55,718 nucleotides of DNA, taken from NCBI GenBank assembly GCA_015863215.1, contig JACBXN010000005.1, positions 1 to 55,718 of the forward strand, given 5' to 3'. Every line of letters starts with the position of its first letter. The first letter of the stretch is position 1. Below the pieces are notes generated by a model, which was given only the letters and a program-made list of their open reading frames with translations, searched no databases and was not told where the DNA came from. This DNA comes from Aerococcaceae bacterium DSM 111176. Its GTDB lineage: Bacteria; Bacillota; Bacilli; Lactobacillales; Aerococcaceae. The translations under genes and the position numbers were made by a program. Shown here one piece after another: positions 8,397 to 17,090 of this stretch.

Positions 8397-8915
8397 TTAA
8401 TGACGGTTATAATCTCTGCGGTATTTTAAACGAGCATATTCGTTTCCTTTATAAGAATAAAATGATGGTTTATTCTCTTGTAGTCTAAATCCTAGCTTTT
8501 CAGCAGTTTTAATCATTGCGGTATTTCCTGACCAAGTGATGAGATTTAGGTGTTCGAGATTAGGATAGGCAGATTGAATGTCTCTCATCCACATCATTAA
8601 CGCTTGCTTACCGTAGCCGTTTTTTCTGAACTCAGCTTGATAGATACAAATGCCTATTTGCCATTCATTTGAATACCAAAGTCGTGTGACTATACCAATA
8701 ATTTTGTCGTTTAAATAAATTCCTTTGACAGAGTTTCCCATTAGTCTTAAAGCTAACTTAGAGTGAATAAAACTTTCTAAGTCAGGAAATGGATGATAGT
8801 CATCGAGAAATGGTGCGTCCCAGCGTTTCCAATCAGGATTATTTTCACTAAATCCTATTTTCCAAAGCCGTGACATATCTGATTTTTCAATCTGTTTTAA
8901 TTTTAAATAGTTCAT
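8397..8915 (-). CDS. GNAT acetyltransferase (RimJ/RimL-like)
   Basis: A 172-residue GNAT-type acetyltransferase. The acetyl-CoA binding segment is QAEFRKNGYGKQALMMWM, and the C-terminal NTAMIKTAEKLGFRLQENK is the usual helix-strand ending of the RimJ/RimL branch. Its target (an antibiotic, a small amine or a protein end) is unknown. I start at the ATG at 8915 (GGAG about 8 bases upstream); the GTG at 8918 is the alternative. The gene is divergent from the MocR-type regulator, and its TATAAT box (8950-8955) touches one arm of an inverted repeat whose other arm flanks the regulator's promoter, so the regulator probably controls it. Confidence 0.78.
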   Translation of the reverse strand: MNYLKLKQIEKSDMSRLWKIGFSENNPDWKRWDAPFLDDYHPFPDLESFIHSKLALRLMGNSVKGIYLNDKIIGIVTRLWYSNEWQIGICIYQAEFRKNGYGKQALMMWMRDIQSAYPNLEHLNLITWSGNTAMIKTAEKLGFRLQENKPSFYSYKGNEYARLKYRRDYNRH

Positions 8916-8949
8916 CACACCAACTCCTTTGAAACCTTAATTTACTCCT

Positions 8950-9027
8950 ATTATAACAAAAACTGGCCCTTCGAAATAGAACAATAGATACATTTCCATG
9001 AGTCCAGTTTTTGTTTTATGCTATACT
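8950..9027. promoter_or_regulatory. Divergent promoters with 12-bp inverted repeat, candidate MocR operator
   Basis: AACAAAAACTGG (8955-8966) has a perfect inverted partner CCAGTTTTTGTT (9004-9015). The left arm adjoins the minus-strand TATAAT (8950-8955) of the acetyltransferase gene. The right arm lies 6 bases from the TATACT (9022-9027) of the regulator gene, which also has an extended TGC. Each arm falls in the -35 to -10 spacer of its own promoter. The arrangement suits a dimeric GntR-type repressor that controls both genes. Confidence 0.65.
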
Positions 9028-9055
9028 TAATAAAAATTAAAAGGGAGGATCGTGC

Positions 9056-10423
9056 ATGATTAATGTAAATTTTAACTCTGAAGACCATTTATATATCCAA
9101 ATCGTCCGTTCTATTATTAATCAAATCGCATCTGGAAATCTTAAGAGTGGTGATAAATTACCTTCACGCCGTAATCTGGCAAAACATTTAGATGTCAGTC
9201 TGAATACGGTTGTGAATGCTTATAACCAATTGTTAGATGAAGGTTATATCGTTTCTATGGAACGATCCGGTTATTTTATAGATCAATTGGCACCTGACAT
9301 GATTCCTACCTATCATGATGCTGATTCGATTCCGCCAACGCCTCCAAATATACCAAATAATAAGGAATATCGTTATGACTTCCATTATTCTAACCGCGAT
9401 TTATCAAATTTAAATATCAATCAGTTCTTACAGTCAGCCCCTCAATCACTCGAGAGTAGTATCCATCATGGTAAAGAGAAGCAAGGCGTTTATGAGTTGC
9501 GTGTTTCCATTGCTAAATATTTACGACAATACCGTGGTGTAGCTACGCACCCTGAAAATATCATTATCACAGGTGGTCATTGGGAGAGTTTAGCTATCAT
9601 TAATTCATTGTTGGAGGATCCACTATACGCTGTTGAGGATCCTGGTTATTACCATAGTCAAACTGAAATCCCTTCAATTAATATTCCAATTGATAAATAT
9701 GGTTTTTCTGTTGCAGGTCTAGAAAAAACTGAAGCGAATATCGCAATTACTACGCCGAACCATCAGTTCCCTACCGGAATTATTATGGGACTTAGACGTC
9801 GGCAACGTTTGTTAAAATGGGCTTATGAAAAAAATCACCGTTATATTATCGAAAATGATTATTATAATGAATTCCGTCTAAATAGGAATACTGTCCCAAG
9901 TTTAACGAGTTTGGATCAAAATGAACGAGTGATTTTACTTGGATCATTTAGGCAGTCGCTAGGGTCTATTTTTAGACTATCTTATTTAGTTTTACCCAAT
10001 CATCTCATAGAACGCGTTTACCAATCAAAGGTAAAGATACCCAGTATTTCAACATTTGAACAGTATTTAATTAGTCAATTTTTAGATTCTGACTATTTTA
10101 CTAAATATATTAATAGTTTAAGAACAAATTATCGCAGAAAAGAAAAAAGAGTCATCGAAACACTCAAAAAGAGTAAAATTCCAATAACCATTCATGAAGC
10201 TGGAGCGGGGCTCTATTTCGTTATTACATTCGATGGAGACATTCCGGATGAATCTGTTATTTCACAAAGACTGAAAAAAACGAATATTCGCTTTGAATCA
10301 GTGAATCAGTATTCAGAAGTTAAACTAGATCAAAATTCTAAGAGTTATATTCTAGGGTATGGTGGTCTTTCAATTGATGAAATTGAGCCGGCAATTCAAT
10401 ATTTATTAGACATTTTCCATTAA
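9056..10423 (+). CDS. MocR/PdxR-type GntR regulator with aminotransferase-like domain, PLP lysine missing
   Basis: 455 residues: a GntR winged helix at 1-75 (SGDKLPSRRNLAKHLDVSLN is the recognition region) joined to a class I aminotransferase fold. Aminotransferase landmarks are TTPNHQFPTG (about 232-241) and IIENDYYNEF (about 264-273), which keeps the aspartate that faces the PLP ring nitrogen. The usual Schiff-base lysine (FSK in GTFSKTL) is replaced: the sequence reads GSFRQSLGSIFRLSY, with glutamine 300 (codon CAG, 9953-9955) in that position. The protein therefore may bind PLP non-covalently or sense something else. It is not next to pdxST. The ribosome binding site GGGAGG is strong, and an inverted repeat upstream suggests autoregulation. 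Confidence 0.85.
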   Translation: MINVNFNSEDHLYIQIVRSIINQIASGNLKSGDKLPSRRNLAKHLDVSLNTVVNAYNQLLDEGYIVSMERSGYFIDQLAPDMIPTYHDADSIPPTPPNIPNNKEYRYDFHYSNRDLSNLNINQFLQSAPQSLESSIHHGKEKQGVYELRVSIAKYLRQYRGVATHPENIIITGGHWESLAIINSLLEDPLYAVEDPGYYHSQTEIPSINIPIDKYGFSVAGLEKTEANIAITTPNHQFPTGIIMGLRRRQRLLKWAYEKNHRYIIENDYYNEFRLNRNTVPSLTSLDQNERVILLGSFRQSLGSIFRLSYLVLPNHLIERVYQSKVKIPSISTFEQYLISQFLDSDYFTKYINSLRTNYRRKEKRVIETLKKSKIPITIHEAGAGLYFVITFDGDIPDESVISQRLKKTNIRFESVNQYSEVKLDQNSKSYILGYGGLSIDEIEPAIQYLLDIFH

Positions 10424-10425
10424 AA

Positions 10426-10466
10426 AAACTCCTTCAATGGCAACTAACTGCCCTTTGAAGGAGTTT
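10426..10466. terminator. Bidirectional terminator between MocR-type gene and peroxiredoxin gene
   Basis: AAACTCCTTCAA (10426-10437) pairs perfectly with TTGAAGGAGTTT (10455-10466). A runs and T runs flank it, so it serves the two convergent genes. Confidence 0.9.
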
Positions 10467-10476
10467 AATTTTTAAA

Positions 10477-10929
10477 CTATTCGTCTTCTAAATGTGAAAT
10501 AATCTCTTCGATGTCTGGTCTTTGTGGTTTGTCATATAATTTAGACCAAATTACTTTATCTTGATCCATTAAGACAACCGCACGGCTACTAATACCCGCT
10601 TTTTCGACATAAATACCAATCTTTTCAGCAAGTTCACCTTTAGGATTAAAGTCAGCGAGCACATCTAATTTTTTAATACCAATCGAGCTTGCCCAAACAC
10701 CTTTTGACGGGTGAGCGTCGACACTAACACCAAATGGTGTTACTCCCTTTTCTTTAATACGGTCATAATTATACTCTAAATCCATCATTTGGAATGAGCA
10801 AACACTTGTAAATGCCAATGGGTGAAATGCTAATAAAATACGCCCTTCAACTTGTGTCGAATCAATTTTATCTCCTGCTTGATTTCTTAAGTTAAAACTT
10901 GGTGCTTGATCGCCTTTTTGTAAAATCAT
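10477..10929 (-). CDS. 1-Cys peroxiredoxin (AhpC/TSA family)
   Basis: A 150-residue thiol peroxidase. The peroxidatic cysteine is Cys44 in HPLAFTSVC, the family's PxxxTxxC motif, and the conserved arginine lies in ISSRAVVLMD. No second cysteine is present anywhere in the protein, so it must be a 1-Cys type regenerated by an outside thiol. Its closest layout is the AhpE/Bcp-like group of cytoplasmic enzymes that reduce peroxides. The gene is separate from its neighbours, with an AAGGAAG ribosome binding site, and ends at the bidirectional terminator at 10426-10466. Confidence 0.88.
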   Translation of the reverse strand: MILQKGDQAPSFNLRNQAGDKIDSTQVEGRILLAFHPLAFTSVCSFQMMDLEYNYDRIKEKGVTPFGVSVDAHPSKGVWASSIGIKKLDVLADFNPKGELAEKIGIYVEKAGISSRAVVLMDQDKVIWSKLYDKPQRPDIEEIISHLEDE

Positions 10930-10993
10930 ATAATCTTCCTTTCACGAATTTCTTATAATCATTTTACTACACTCATTCGATAATAACACGCTT

Positions 10994-11917
10994 TTAGATC
11001 CAATCCTCAATCGGCGTTAATATTTGCTCTAATTCCTTACGACGTGGTTCAAATTTAGGTGGTAATTCCAATTCTTGTCCGTAATCCGTTGATTTTTCCT
11101 CTGGATTTAAACTAATAGCCCCGCTAGCAACGATTTCCAACATGATTGAATTTTCCCCTCTAAAATATAAACTATCAAAGAAATGACGGTCATGAATAAT
11201 AGTTTTATAACCCTTTGCTTCAATCTCAGATTTGATACGGTCAAAATTATCATCTTCTATTTGAATTGCGATGTGATGAATCGTTCCTTGACCCGCTTTC
11301 TCAATGCGTCCGTCTTGTTGATGCACATTGATTGTCGCTTGTCCACTTGTTGTGATTACACTTGCTGTATCATTTGATTCAACCACATAATAGTCAAATA
11401 AATCAGCCATCATATCTACAAATGTTTGAACATCACGAACCGTTACTTCAGCCGCACTCATCCCTAGAATAACATGCTCACGAGGGACATCATTTTCATA
11501 CCATGGTTCCCAATATTCAGGTAAATCTTCTGTTTTCACTTCAAACCATAGTTTTATCCCGCTTGCATCTTCAAAGACAAGACGATTTTGTCCAAAAAAT
11601 ACTTCTCGCTGACTTGAAACTTTAAATGAGTTTAATCGTTCTTCCCAGTAATCTAAACTCGATTCACTATTAACAAAGAAACCATAACCGGAAATTGCAT
11701 TGGTTCCTTTTTCACGTTTTGGATACTGTGAATAATCGAAGAAAGTGAAATCATTACCTGCACTTCCTGCAGTGTCCCCATAAAAAATATGATACATTTC
11801 TGGTAAATTTTGGTTTACGGTTATTTTAACACGGCGCATACCGAGTACTTCAGTGTAAAATTGGTTATTTTCTTTTAAATCGTGCGTAAAGCTTGAAATG
11901 TGATGATGTCTGACCAT
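10994..11917 (-). CDS. VOC family ring-cleaving dioxygenase-like protein (MhqO-like)
   Basis: 307 residues with two vicinal-oxygen-chelate modules (about 1-135 and 145-270). The start MVRHHHISSFTHDLKENNQF and the second-module HHIAIQIED contribute metal-binding histidines, and the glutamate in MLEIVASG is the usual third ligand. The pattern matches the MhqO/MhqA/YkcA group, which in bacilli is induced by quinones and cleaves aromatic rings or quinone adducts. No MarR-type MhqR regulator is adjacent. The neighbours (peroxiredoxin downstream, FAD oxidoreductase upstream) fit a loose set of electrophile and oxidant stress genes. Confidence 0.83.
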   Translation of the reverse strand: MVRHHHISSFTHDLKENNQFYTEVLGMRRVKITVNQNLPEMYHIFYGDTAGSAGNDFTFFDYSQYPKREKGTNAISGYGFFVNSESSLDYWEERLNSFKVSSQREVFFGQNRLVFEDASGIKLWFEVKTEDLPEYWEPWYENDVPREHVILGMSAAEVTVRDVQTFVDMMADLFDYYVVESNDTASVITTSGQATINVHQQDGRIEKAGQGTIHHIAIQIEDDNFDRIKSEIEAKGYKTIIHDRHFFDSLYFRGENSIMLEIVASGAISLNPEEKSTDYGQELELPPKFEPRRKELEQILTPIEDWI

Positions 11918-12016
11918 TGGTATCTCTCCTCATTATTAGATTTTTATCGTTATATTTATTTCGAATTCTAAATAATATTATATCAGACTATTTATACTTT
12001 TCAATTAAAAAGATAT

Positions 12017-12514
12017 TTATTTTAGGTGTAGGTATTTCTTCGGTTGATATTCATGTGAATAAACAAGTCGTTTGCCACATATTGTACATAAATACTTGTT
12101 TCCTGTTTTAATTTGTAGTCGGTGTGTTTCTTGACATCCACAATGATAATTATAGTGATTTTGAGCCATTTTAATGGTCCCTGTTGAACTTGATGCATGC
12201 TGTTTGAGCTCTTGTTCAAAGACAGGATGCCCGTCTGTATAGGGCTTATTTTGGACAAATAATGCGTAATGAATCAGTTCGTGAACCAGAACATTTTTAA
12301 CAATATTAAATTCATTGTATTCCACTAAATTTTTACTCAAATCAATTTTAAGCGGTTTGCCGTCCCTCGTATAATGAAAACGGCCCATACGTCGTTTGAG
12401 CCGTCCATTAATTTCGATTGGAATCGTTAAAGTTAATTGATAATTTCGAAGAAGGAATTCCTCAGCAAAAACCGTTAATTTCTTGACAACGTCAGTTTTT
12501 AATACAGTTTTCAA
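12017..12514 (-). CDS. SprT-like zinc metalloprotein, TTG start
   Basis: A 165-residue SprT-family protein. The metalloprotease motif HELIH is at residues 78-82, followed by a later histidine, and a C-terminal zinc ribbon supplies HCGC and CTICGKRL cysteines. Bacterial SprT/SprL proteins are assumed to be DNA-linked or transcription-linked peptidases, but activity is rarely shown. The start is TTG at 12514, supported by GAGGAGG 5 bases upstream; no ATG gives a better start. It lies 25 bases after the FAD oxidoreductase gene and may be read from the same transcript. Confidence 0.85.
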   Translation of the reverse strand: MKTVLKTDVVKKLTVFAEEFLLRNYQLTLTIPIEINGRLKRRMGRFHYTRDGKPLKIDLSKNLVEYNEFNIVKNVLVHELIHYALFVQNKPYTDGHPVFEQELKQHASSSTGTIKMAQNHYNYHCGCQETHRLQIKTGNKYLCTICGKRLVYSHEYQPKKYLHLK

Positions 12515-12539
12515 TATTTCCTCCTCGTATATAGTTCGA

Positions 12540-13730
12540 TTAAAGTGGCTTTAATGACCCTCTTAATTCCTCAGAGGTTGTTGGTGGATTTGCAATAATT
12601 TGACGCGCTTGATCTAAATCGACTTTACAATTATAAGTCAGAATACCAGATGGTTTGCCTTTTGAAAGGTAGTAGACAATATAACCGTCCTCTGCTGTTT
12701 CAATAATCGCATCATCACGGTTACGACTCATATCGCCGACCCCTTCAATTGAGATATCCAGGACATCCGTATAGGATAGTGGCGCGGCATGACTATAAAC
12801 TTCATTTGCACCTGTCATATTACGTCCTGCTGTTTGTCCTGATTTTACTGCTTGTTCTTCGTGTTCAAATTTCTTACGTCCCATAATTAGATCAATATAA
12901 TTGAGGACATCACCCGCTACATAAATATCTTTATCTGAAGATTGTAAATATTCATTAGCAATTACACCATTACCCACTTCTATTCCAGCTGCTTCGGCTA
13001 ACTGGATCTTTGGTTTGATACCAATACCTAAAATTAATACATCGGCAGTTAATTCTTGACCATCCTCTAAAAAGAGTTTTATTTGATTATTGTCACTTTC
13101 ATAATAATCTGCTTTAGCATTAGGAATTAGTGTTACTCCTGCATCAATAAAACTTTGTTGGAACTTTTGCGCTAACTCTATTGGTAACCTTTTTTCATTC
13201 AGTGTTTCGTCTGGGAATAATAGTGTTGTATCAACTTGATTTGTTTGTAGAGCAGCTGCTAGTTCAGCACCTACCCAGCCTCCACCAACGACAATTGCTT
13301 TACTTCCCTTTTGAGCAAAATGACGTAAGTTTCTATAATCTGCGAAATTCCGAATCGCTAATACACGGTCACTTTCCGGTCCTTCGATCCAATTAGGCGT
13401 TCCACCTATGGCGTACAATAATTTGTCATAATGATAAGTAGCGCCCTCCTCTGTTTTAATTACTTTTTCTTGAGGTTTAATGTCTGTTACTGTTGTCTCC
13501 GTAAAAAAATCAATGGCAGCTTCGTCAATGAAGTCATAATAAACGGTTGATTCGTTATAGCTTGCATCCGTCCATAATTCTTTCGTTAATGGCGGGCGAT
13601 GATATGGTTTATCCGCTTCATCCGTTACTATTAAAAGTGATCCCTCAGGGTCATTTTTTTGAATTTCAATGGCTGCATTCGCTCCAGCCATCCCCCCACC
13701 AATGATGATATATTTATAATCTTTACTCAT
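12540..13730 (-). CDS. FAD-dependent NAD(P)-disulfide oxidoreductase family protein (ferredoxin-reductase-like)
   Basis: 396 residues with two dinucleotide-binding motifs, IIGGGMAGANAA (about 9-20) for FAD and VVGGGWVGAELAA (about 146-158) for NAD(P)H, and the FAD-closing YVAGDV (about 271-276). There is no redox-active CxxxxC pair, which places it with rubredoxin/ferredoxin reductases and AIF-like proteins rather than disulfide reductases. The electron acceptor is unknown. The gene begins a probable unit with the SprT gene. Confidence 0.83.
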   Translation of the reverse strand: MSKDYKYIIIGGGMAGANAAIEIQKNDPEGSLLIVTDEADKPYHRPPLTKELWTDASYNESTVYYDFIDEAAIDFFTETTVTDIKPQEKVIKTEEGATYHYDKLLYAIGGTPNWIEGPESDRVLAIRNFADYRNLRHFAQKGSKAIVVGGGWVGAELAAALQTNQVDTTLLFPDETLNEKRLPIELAQKFQQSFIDAGVTLIPNAKADYYESDNNQIKLFLEDGQELTADVLILGIGIKPKIQLAEAAGIEVGNGVIANEYLQSSDKDIYVAGDVLNYIDLIMGRKKFEHEEQAVKSGQTAGRNMTGANEVYSHAAPLSYTDVLDISIEGVGDMSRNRDDAIIETAEDGYIVYYLSKGKPSGILTYNCKVDLDQARQIIANPPTTSEELRGSLKPL

Positions 13731-13833
13731 AAAATTCCCTCCATTTAGAAATATCTATTTTCATTTTATCAAAGTTAGTAAAATTTGTATTGTTAAGTGC
13801 TATCTAATTACATTATTGGATATATTCTTGCCC

Positions 13834-13855
13834 AAACTTGATATGAATCAAGTTT
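13834..13855. promoter_or_regulatory. Inverted repeat upstream of the 76-residue protein gene
   Basis: AAACTTGAT and ATCAAGTTT are 9-base perfect arms around ATGA. The element lies near the -35 region of the gene that starts at 13910, about 100 bases from the divergent oxidoreductase start, and has the form of a repressor site. No regulator can be assigned. Confidence 0.4.
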
Positions 13856-13909
13856 TGTAATCGTTTACTATAGTAAAATCAAAGTATCAAACGAAAAGGA
13901 GCAATTATT

Positions 13910-14140
13910 ATGTCAGAAACTTGGTTACCATCACTGATTACAGAAACACCACAAGAGGGTTATGAGTTAGCTGTGAAATTAGCTCGAAAAGCGGTTGGTA
14001 TGACGCAGCCGGATGAAGAGGTGCGTAAATTATTACGTCCTGTATATGCAGCAAACCCTGATTCGCTAACATTTGCTTCTCAGGTTGTAGCAATCAATTT
14101 CCAAACAGTCGCAGCTGCAAATAATTATTGGCGTGACTAA
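13910..14140 (+). CDS. Small conserved-type protein of unknown function
   Basis: I do not recognise this 76-residue protein. It has no cysteine, membrane helix or signal peptide and looks like a compact soluble alpha-helical protein: EGYELAVKLARKAVGM and VVAINFQTVAAANNYW are its two best helices. The AAAGGAG site 8 bases before the ATG, the inverted repeat upstream and the clean terminator at 14161-14198 support a real single-gene transcription unit. Confidence 0.7.
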   Translation: MSETWLPSLITETPQEGYELAVKLARKAVGMTQPDEEVRKLLRPVYAANPDSLTFASQVVAINFQTVAAANNYWRD

Positions 14141-14160
14141 AATTAGTTATTAATCATTGA

Positions 14161-14198
14161 ACGAGCAACTCAACGATCGTGTTGGTTGCTCGTTTTTT
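14161..14198 (+). terminator. Terminator of the 76-residue protein gene
   Basis: ACGAGCAAC and GTTGCTCGT form the outer stem, with a further CAAC/GTTG pairing inside, then six T. Confidence 0.9.
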
Positions 14199-14314
14199 GC
14201 CTACTTTTAAAATATATTAAATACATGATTATGAGTGTTAAAATAAAATCCAGTATGTTACCATAAGACACGGAAATTAAGTATACAACGATCAAATATA
14301 GAATTGAGGTTCAT

Positions 14315-15061
14315 ATGGAAAACAGAAATCAATTAGTCATTTCGACTTGCCTCCTAGCAGGGAAAATTATGATGGAATCTGGTAGTGAAGGGTACCGTAT
14401 TGAAGATACAATGCAACGAATCGCTTTAAATAGTAATATTCAAGATGCCAGTGCCTTTGTCATGGCTACAGGTATTATGATGACTGTTAACGATAGTTCC
14501 CAAGCTCAATTAGTACAAGCGAAGAATAGATCGAACAATCTAAATAAAATTATTCAGACAAATGAGTTATCGAGACTTTATGCGATTGGAAAAATCACTC
14601 TTGATGAATTTCATCAAAAATTAATTACAATTGACCAACATAGTACAAGTCATTCACAATATTCTCGTGTCATAGCAGCAGGTATTTCGAGTGTGGCTTT
14701 AATGTTACTATTTGGTGGCGTTTTGTCAGATAGTATTTTCACATTTTTACTCGGAAGTATTGGCTATTTTATTTCAGAATATGTCTTTACACGGTATCGT
14801 ATTAAGTTTATCAATGACCTAATCGCATCAATTTTCTTGGCCATTTTTGCGACTTTTATATTTAATGCAGGATTAATTAGCAATCTAGACAATGTAATTA
14901 TGGGGTGTATCATGCCGCTAGTTCCTGGGGTCGCTCTCACCTCTGCGATGCGTGACTTATTTGAGGGGCAACTCATTACTGGTTTGATCCGAATGGTCGA
15001 AGCGATTTTAATATCTTTTGTTATCGGTATTGGGATCGCATTGATTATGATTATGTTTTAG
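14315..15061 (+). CDS. Threonine/serine exporter, N-terminal half (ThrE type)
   Basis: 248 residues. A soluble part of about 110 residues (opening CLLAGKIMMESGSEGYRIEDT) is followed by about five membrane helices. This is the N-terminal module of the ThrE/DUF1212 exporter family, where GSEGYRIEDTM is a conserved cytoplasmic signature. In many Firmicutes the exporter is split into two genes, as here, and both are needed to form one carrier for small hydroxy amino acids or related metabolites. It lies 12 bases ahead of its partner. Confidence 0.88.
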   Translation: MENRNQLVISTCLLAGKIMMESGSEGYRIEDTMQRIALNSNIQDASAFVMATGIMMTVNDSSQAQLVQAKNRSNNLNKIIQTNELSRLYAIGKITLDEFHQKLITIDQHSTSHSQYSRVIAAGISSVALMLLFGGVLSDSIFTFLLGSIGYFISEYVFTRYRIKFINDLIASIFLAIFATFIFNAGLISNLDNVIMGCIMPLVPGVALTSAMRDLFEGQLITGLIRMVEAILISFVIGIGIALIMIMF

Positions 15062-15073
15062 GAGGTTAAATAT

Positions 15074-15523
15074 ATGGCTTTTTTCAGTAATTTATTCTTA
15101 TCATTTATTTCAACAGTCTGTTTCGGCATCATTTTTAATCTTCCTAAAAATTTATTGTTTTGGAGTGGCTGGATCGGCTCTTTAGGCTGGATTTCTTATT
15201 GGGTCACTAATTATTTTACCAATAATTACGGGATTTCAAACTTTGTAGGTGCTGTTGTTATCGGTGTGCTCTGCGCCTTTGCCGCTCGTAAGCTAAAAGT
15301 TCCCGTTATTGTCTTAAATATCCCTGCCATTGTTCCACTAGTACCCGGGGGCGCTGCATATATGACAGTACGCCGAATGGTTGAAGGTAATACAACTGAA
15401 TTCTTTAATTACTTTGGGGATGTTATCATGGCTTTAGGTGCTATCGTTGTAGGATTCATGGTCGTTAAATTACTCGAGTTAGAATTAGGTTTTTCAAAAA
15501 TGCGACGTAAACATTATGATTAA
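15074..15523 (+). CDS. Threonine/serine exporter, C-terminal half (ThrE_2 type)
   Basis: 149 residues with about five membrane helices, matching the short ThrE_2/DUF3815 module. The conserved PAIVPLVPGGAAYMTVRRMVEGN segment is the mirror of PLVPGVALTSAMRDLFEGQ in the larger partner. The AGGAGG ribosome binding site overlaps the stop codon of the first gene, so the two are tightly coupled in translation. The operon ends at the hairpin 15545-15580. Confidence 0.88.
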   Translation: MAFFSNLFLSFISTVCFGIIFNLPKNLLFWSGWIGSLGWISYWVTNYFTNNYGISNFVGAVVIGVLCAFAARKLKVPVIVLNIPAIVPLVPGGAAYMTVRRMVEGNTTEFFNYFGDVIMALGAIVVGFMVVKLLELELGFSKMRRKHYD

Positions 15524-15544
15524 TCATCTAATTAAAAATAACAA

Positions 15545-15580
15545 GCGCCCTCAAGAAGAATTTTCACTTCTTGAGGGCGC
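15545..15580. terminator. Bidirectional terminator, 14-bp perfect stem
   Basis: GCGCCCTCAAGAAG (15545-15558) pairs perfectly with the arm at 15567-15580. It separates the convergent ThrE operon and PepSY gene. Confidence 0.88.
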
Positions 15581-15610
15581 TAAATTTAACTTTTAAGTTT
15601 TATTTAAGAA

Positions 15611-16243
15611 TTAGTCATCTAATTCAGTTTCAAGAACAGTTCCATCTGTTGCGTCAATCACAACTTCAGCTTCTTGACCACCATTTTCATCTTCGTCAAA
15701 ACTTACTTCCCATTCAGGATTATTATTGTCATCATCTTGGTCTAAGTTCCAGTGTGTTGCTGTTTCTAGACCTACTTCAGCTAATGCAATTTCTGTCGCT
15801 TCATCGATTGAGATTAAAGCTTCTAAATCTAATGCTTGCTCGTCTTGATTATCATCTTCTGAATCTACTTCGCGACTCGTTACTTCACCGTTGTCAGAAC
15901 GGTAAGTAATTTCATAATCGTTATCAGCATCAAATCCGTCTACGTCGATCTCGTAAGAGCCATCACGATTTAATTCAACATCAATTTCATTAATTTCTGT
16001 TTCTGCATACTCAGCATTATATGCCTCTACTGCAGCAGCAACTGCTTGTTGTAATTCACTACCTTCAGTTTCTTCACCTTCAGTAGTATCTGTTGATTCA
16101 GATGATTCCGTTGATTCTACTGATTCGCTCGAAGCAGCCTCTGATGATTCTGAGTCTTGAGCAGCAACGTAACCTAAGTTCGCTGATCCTAATAATAAGC
16201 CTGCTAACGATAATCCAGCTAAAGTTTTTAGTGATTTCTTCAT
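15611..16243 (-). CDS. Secreted acidic protein with PepSY-like repeats
   Basis: About 210 residues. An N-terminal Sec signal (MKKSLKTLAGLSLAGLLLGS, then likely cleavage after GYVAA) is followed by a Ser/Glu-rich linker (about 30-65) and two PepSY-type units, marked by WEVSFDEDENGGQ and VVIDATDGTVL. No lipobox cysteine is present, so it should be released or loosely wall-bound. PepSY domains are thought to modulate peptidases or sense conditions at the cell surface. I start at the ATG at 16243 (AGAGGG site); longer in-frame starts would bury the signal peptide. Confidence 0.8.
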   Translation of the reverse strand: MKKSLKTLAGLSLAGLLLGSANLGYVAAQDSESSEAASSESVESTESSESTDTTEGEETEGSELQQAVAAAVEAYNAEYAETEINEIDVELNRDGSYEIDVDGFDADNDYEITYRSDNGEVTSREVDSEDDNQDEQALDLEALISIDEATEIALAEVGLETATHWNLDQDDDNNNPEWEVSFDEDENGGQEAEVVIDATDGTVLETELDD

Positions 16244-16348
16244 AATCGAATGCCCTCTTTCTGTTTGATTTTCTAACATGTATAAACAAATTGTATCGAA
16301 CATCGCCACATATTGAAAACAATATGCTCAAAGAAGAACTGTCACTAT

Positions 16349-16996
16349 TTACCGATTCCCTGTTAATTCTTCATTTAGTTGTGCTAAAAATTCACGCATA
16401 TATGTTGATCTTTGTCTTGCGATTTTTTGCGCCACTTCAGTATTCATTAAATTTTCGATGTTCAATAATTTATCATAAAAATGTTGAATCACATTCTTAG
16501 ATTGACGATAAGATGCTTTGTCATTTAAGTCTGGCGATTGGTCAATATCTTCACTATATAACTTGTGTCCTTTGGCTCCACCATAATAAGCTGTTCGTAA
16601 AATGCCAATTGCACCGATAGCGTCTAAACGATCAGCATCTTGGACAATTTGCCCTTCTTTTGTTAATTTTTGAACATTTTCAATATTTGCTGAATAAGAT
16701 TGCTTGTGACAAATTTCGATAATGATATCGATTTCCTCGAGGTTGGCATCTGCTTCTTTAAGAATTGTGCGTGTTTTCTTTTCGGCCTCAGCCAAATTAT
16801 CAAATAGTTTATCATCAATCAGATCATGAACGTATGCTGCTGCGATAACAATATCATGGTTGATACTAACGTCACCATATTCTTGTAATATCAATCTGCT
16901 GTTTGCAACAACACGGTTAATGTGGTCCCAATCATGACCGGTTGTTTCATTTACGAATTGTTCTTTGACTGTTTCATGGATTTTGTTAATGTTCAT
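16349..16996 (-). CDS. HD-domain phosphohydrolase
   Basis: 215 residues of the HD superfamily. The metal-binding residues are H in GHDWDHINRV (about 20-29), the HD pair in AAYVHDLIDD (about 52-61), and the later D in VQDADRLDAIGAIG (about 117-130). This pattern is that of the YedJ/YpgQ-like metal-dependent phosphohydrolases acting on nucleotides. No RelA/SpoT synthetase domain is present. The gene is divergent from the broken nitroreductase gene. Confidence 0.85.
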   Translation of the reverse strand: MNINKIHETVKEQFVNETTGHDWDHINRVVANSRLILQEYGDVSINHDIVIAAAYVHDLIDDKLFDNLAEAEKKTRTILKEADANLEEIDIIIEICHKQSYSANIENVQKLTKEGQIVQDADRLDAIGAIGILRTAYYGGAKGHKLYSEDIDQSPDLNDKASYRQSKNVIQHFYDKLLNIENLMNTEVAQKIARQRSTYMREFLAQLNEELTGNR

Positions 16997-17090
16997 GTTA
17001 TACCTTCTCTCTTTTATTCATATTATCACGTTTAGTGTCTTTTTAATAATAGTCACATAAATTTTTGTTCACAAAATTAGGCTCTTTACC

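Noticed and set aside
11917-12111. 64-codon plus-strand ORF next to the VOC gene
   Set aside because: Low-complexity hydrophobic translation, no ribosome binding site, overlaps the SprT gene in antisense.
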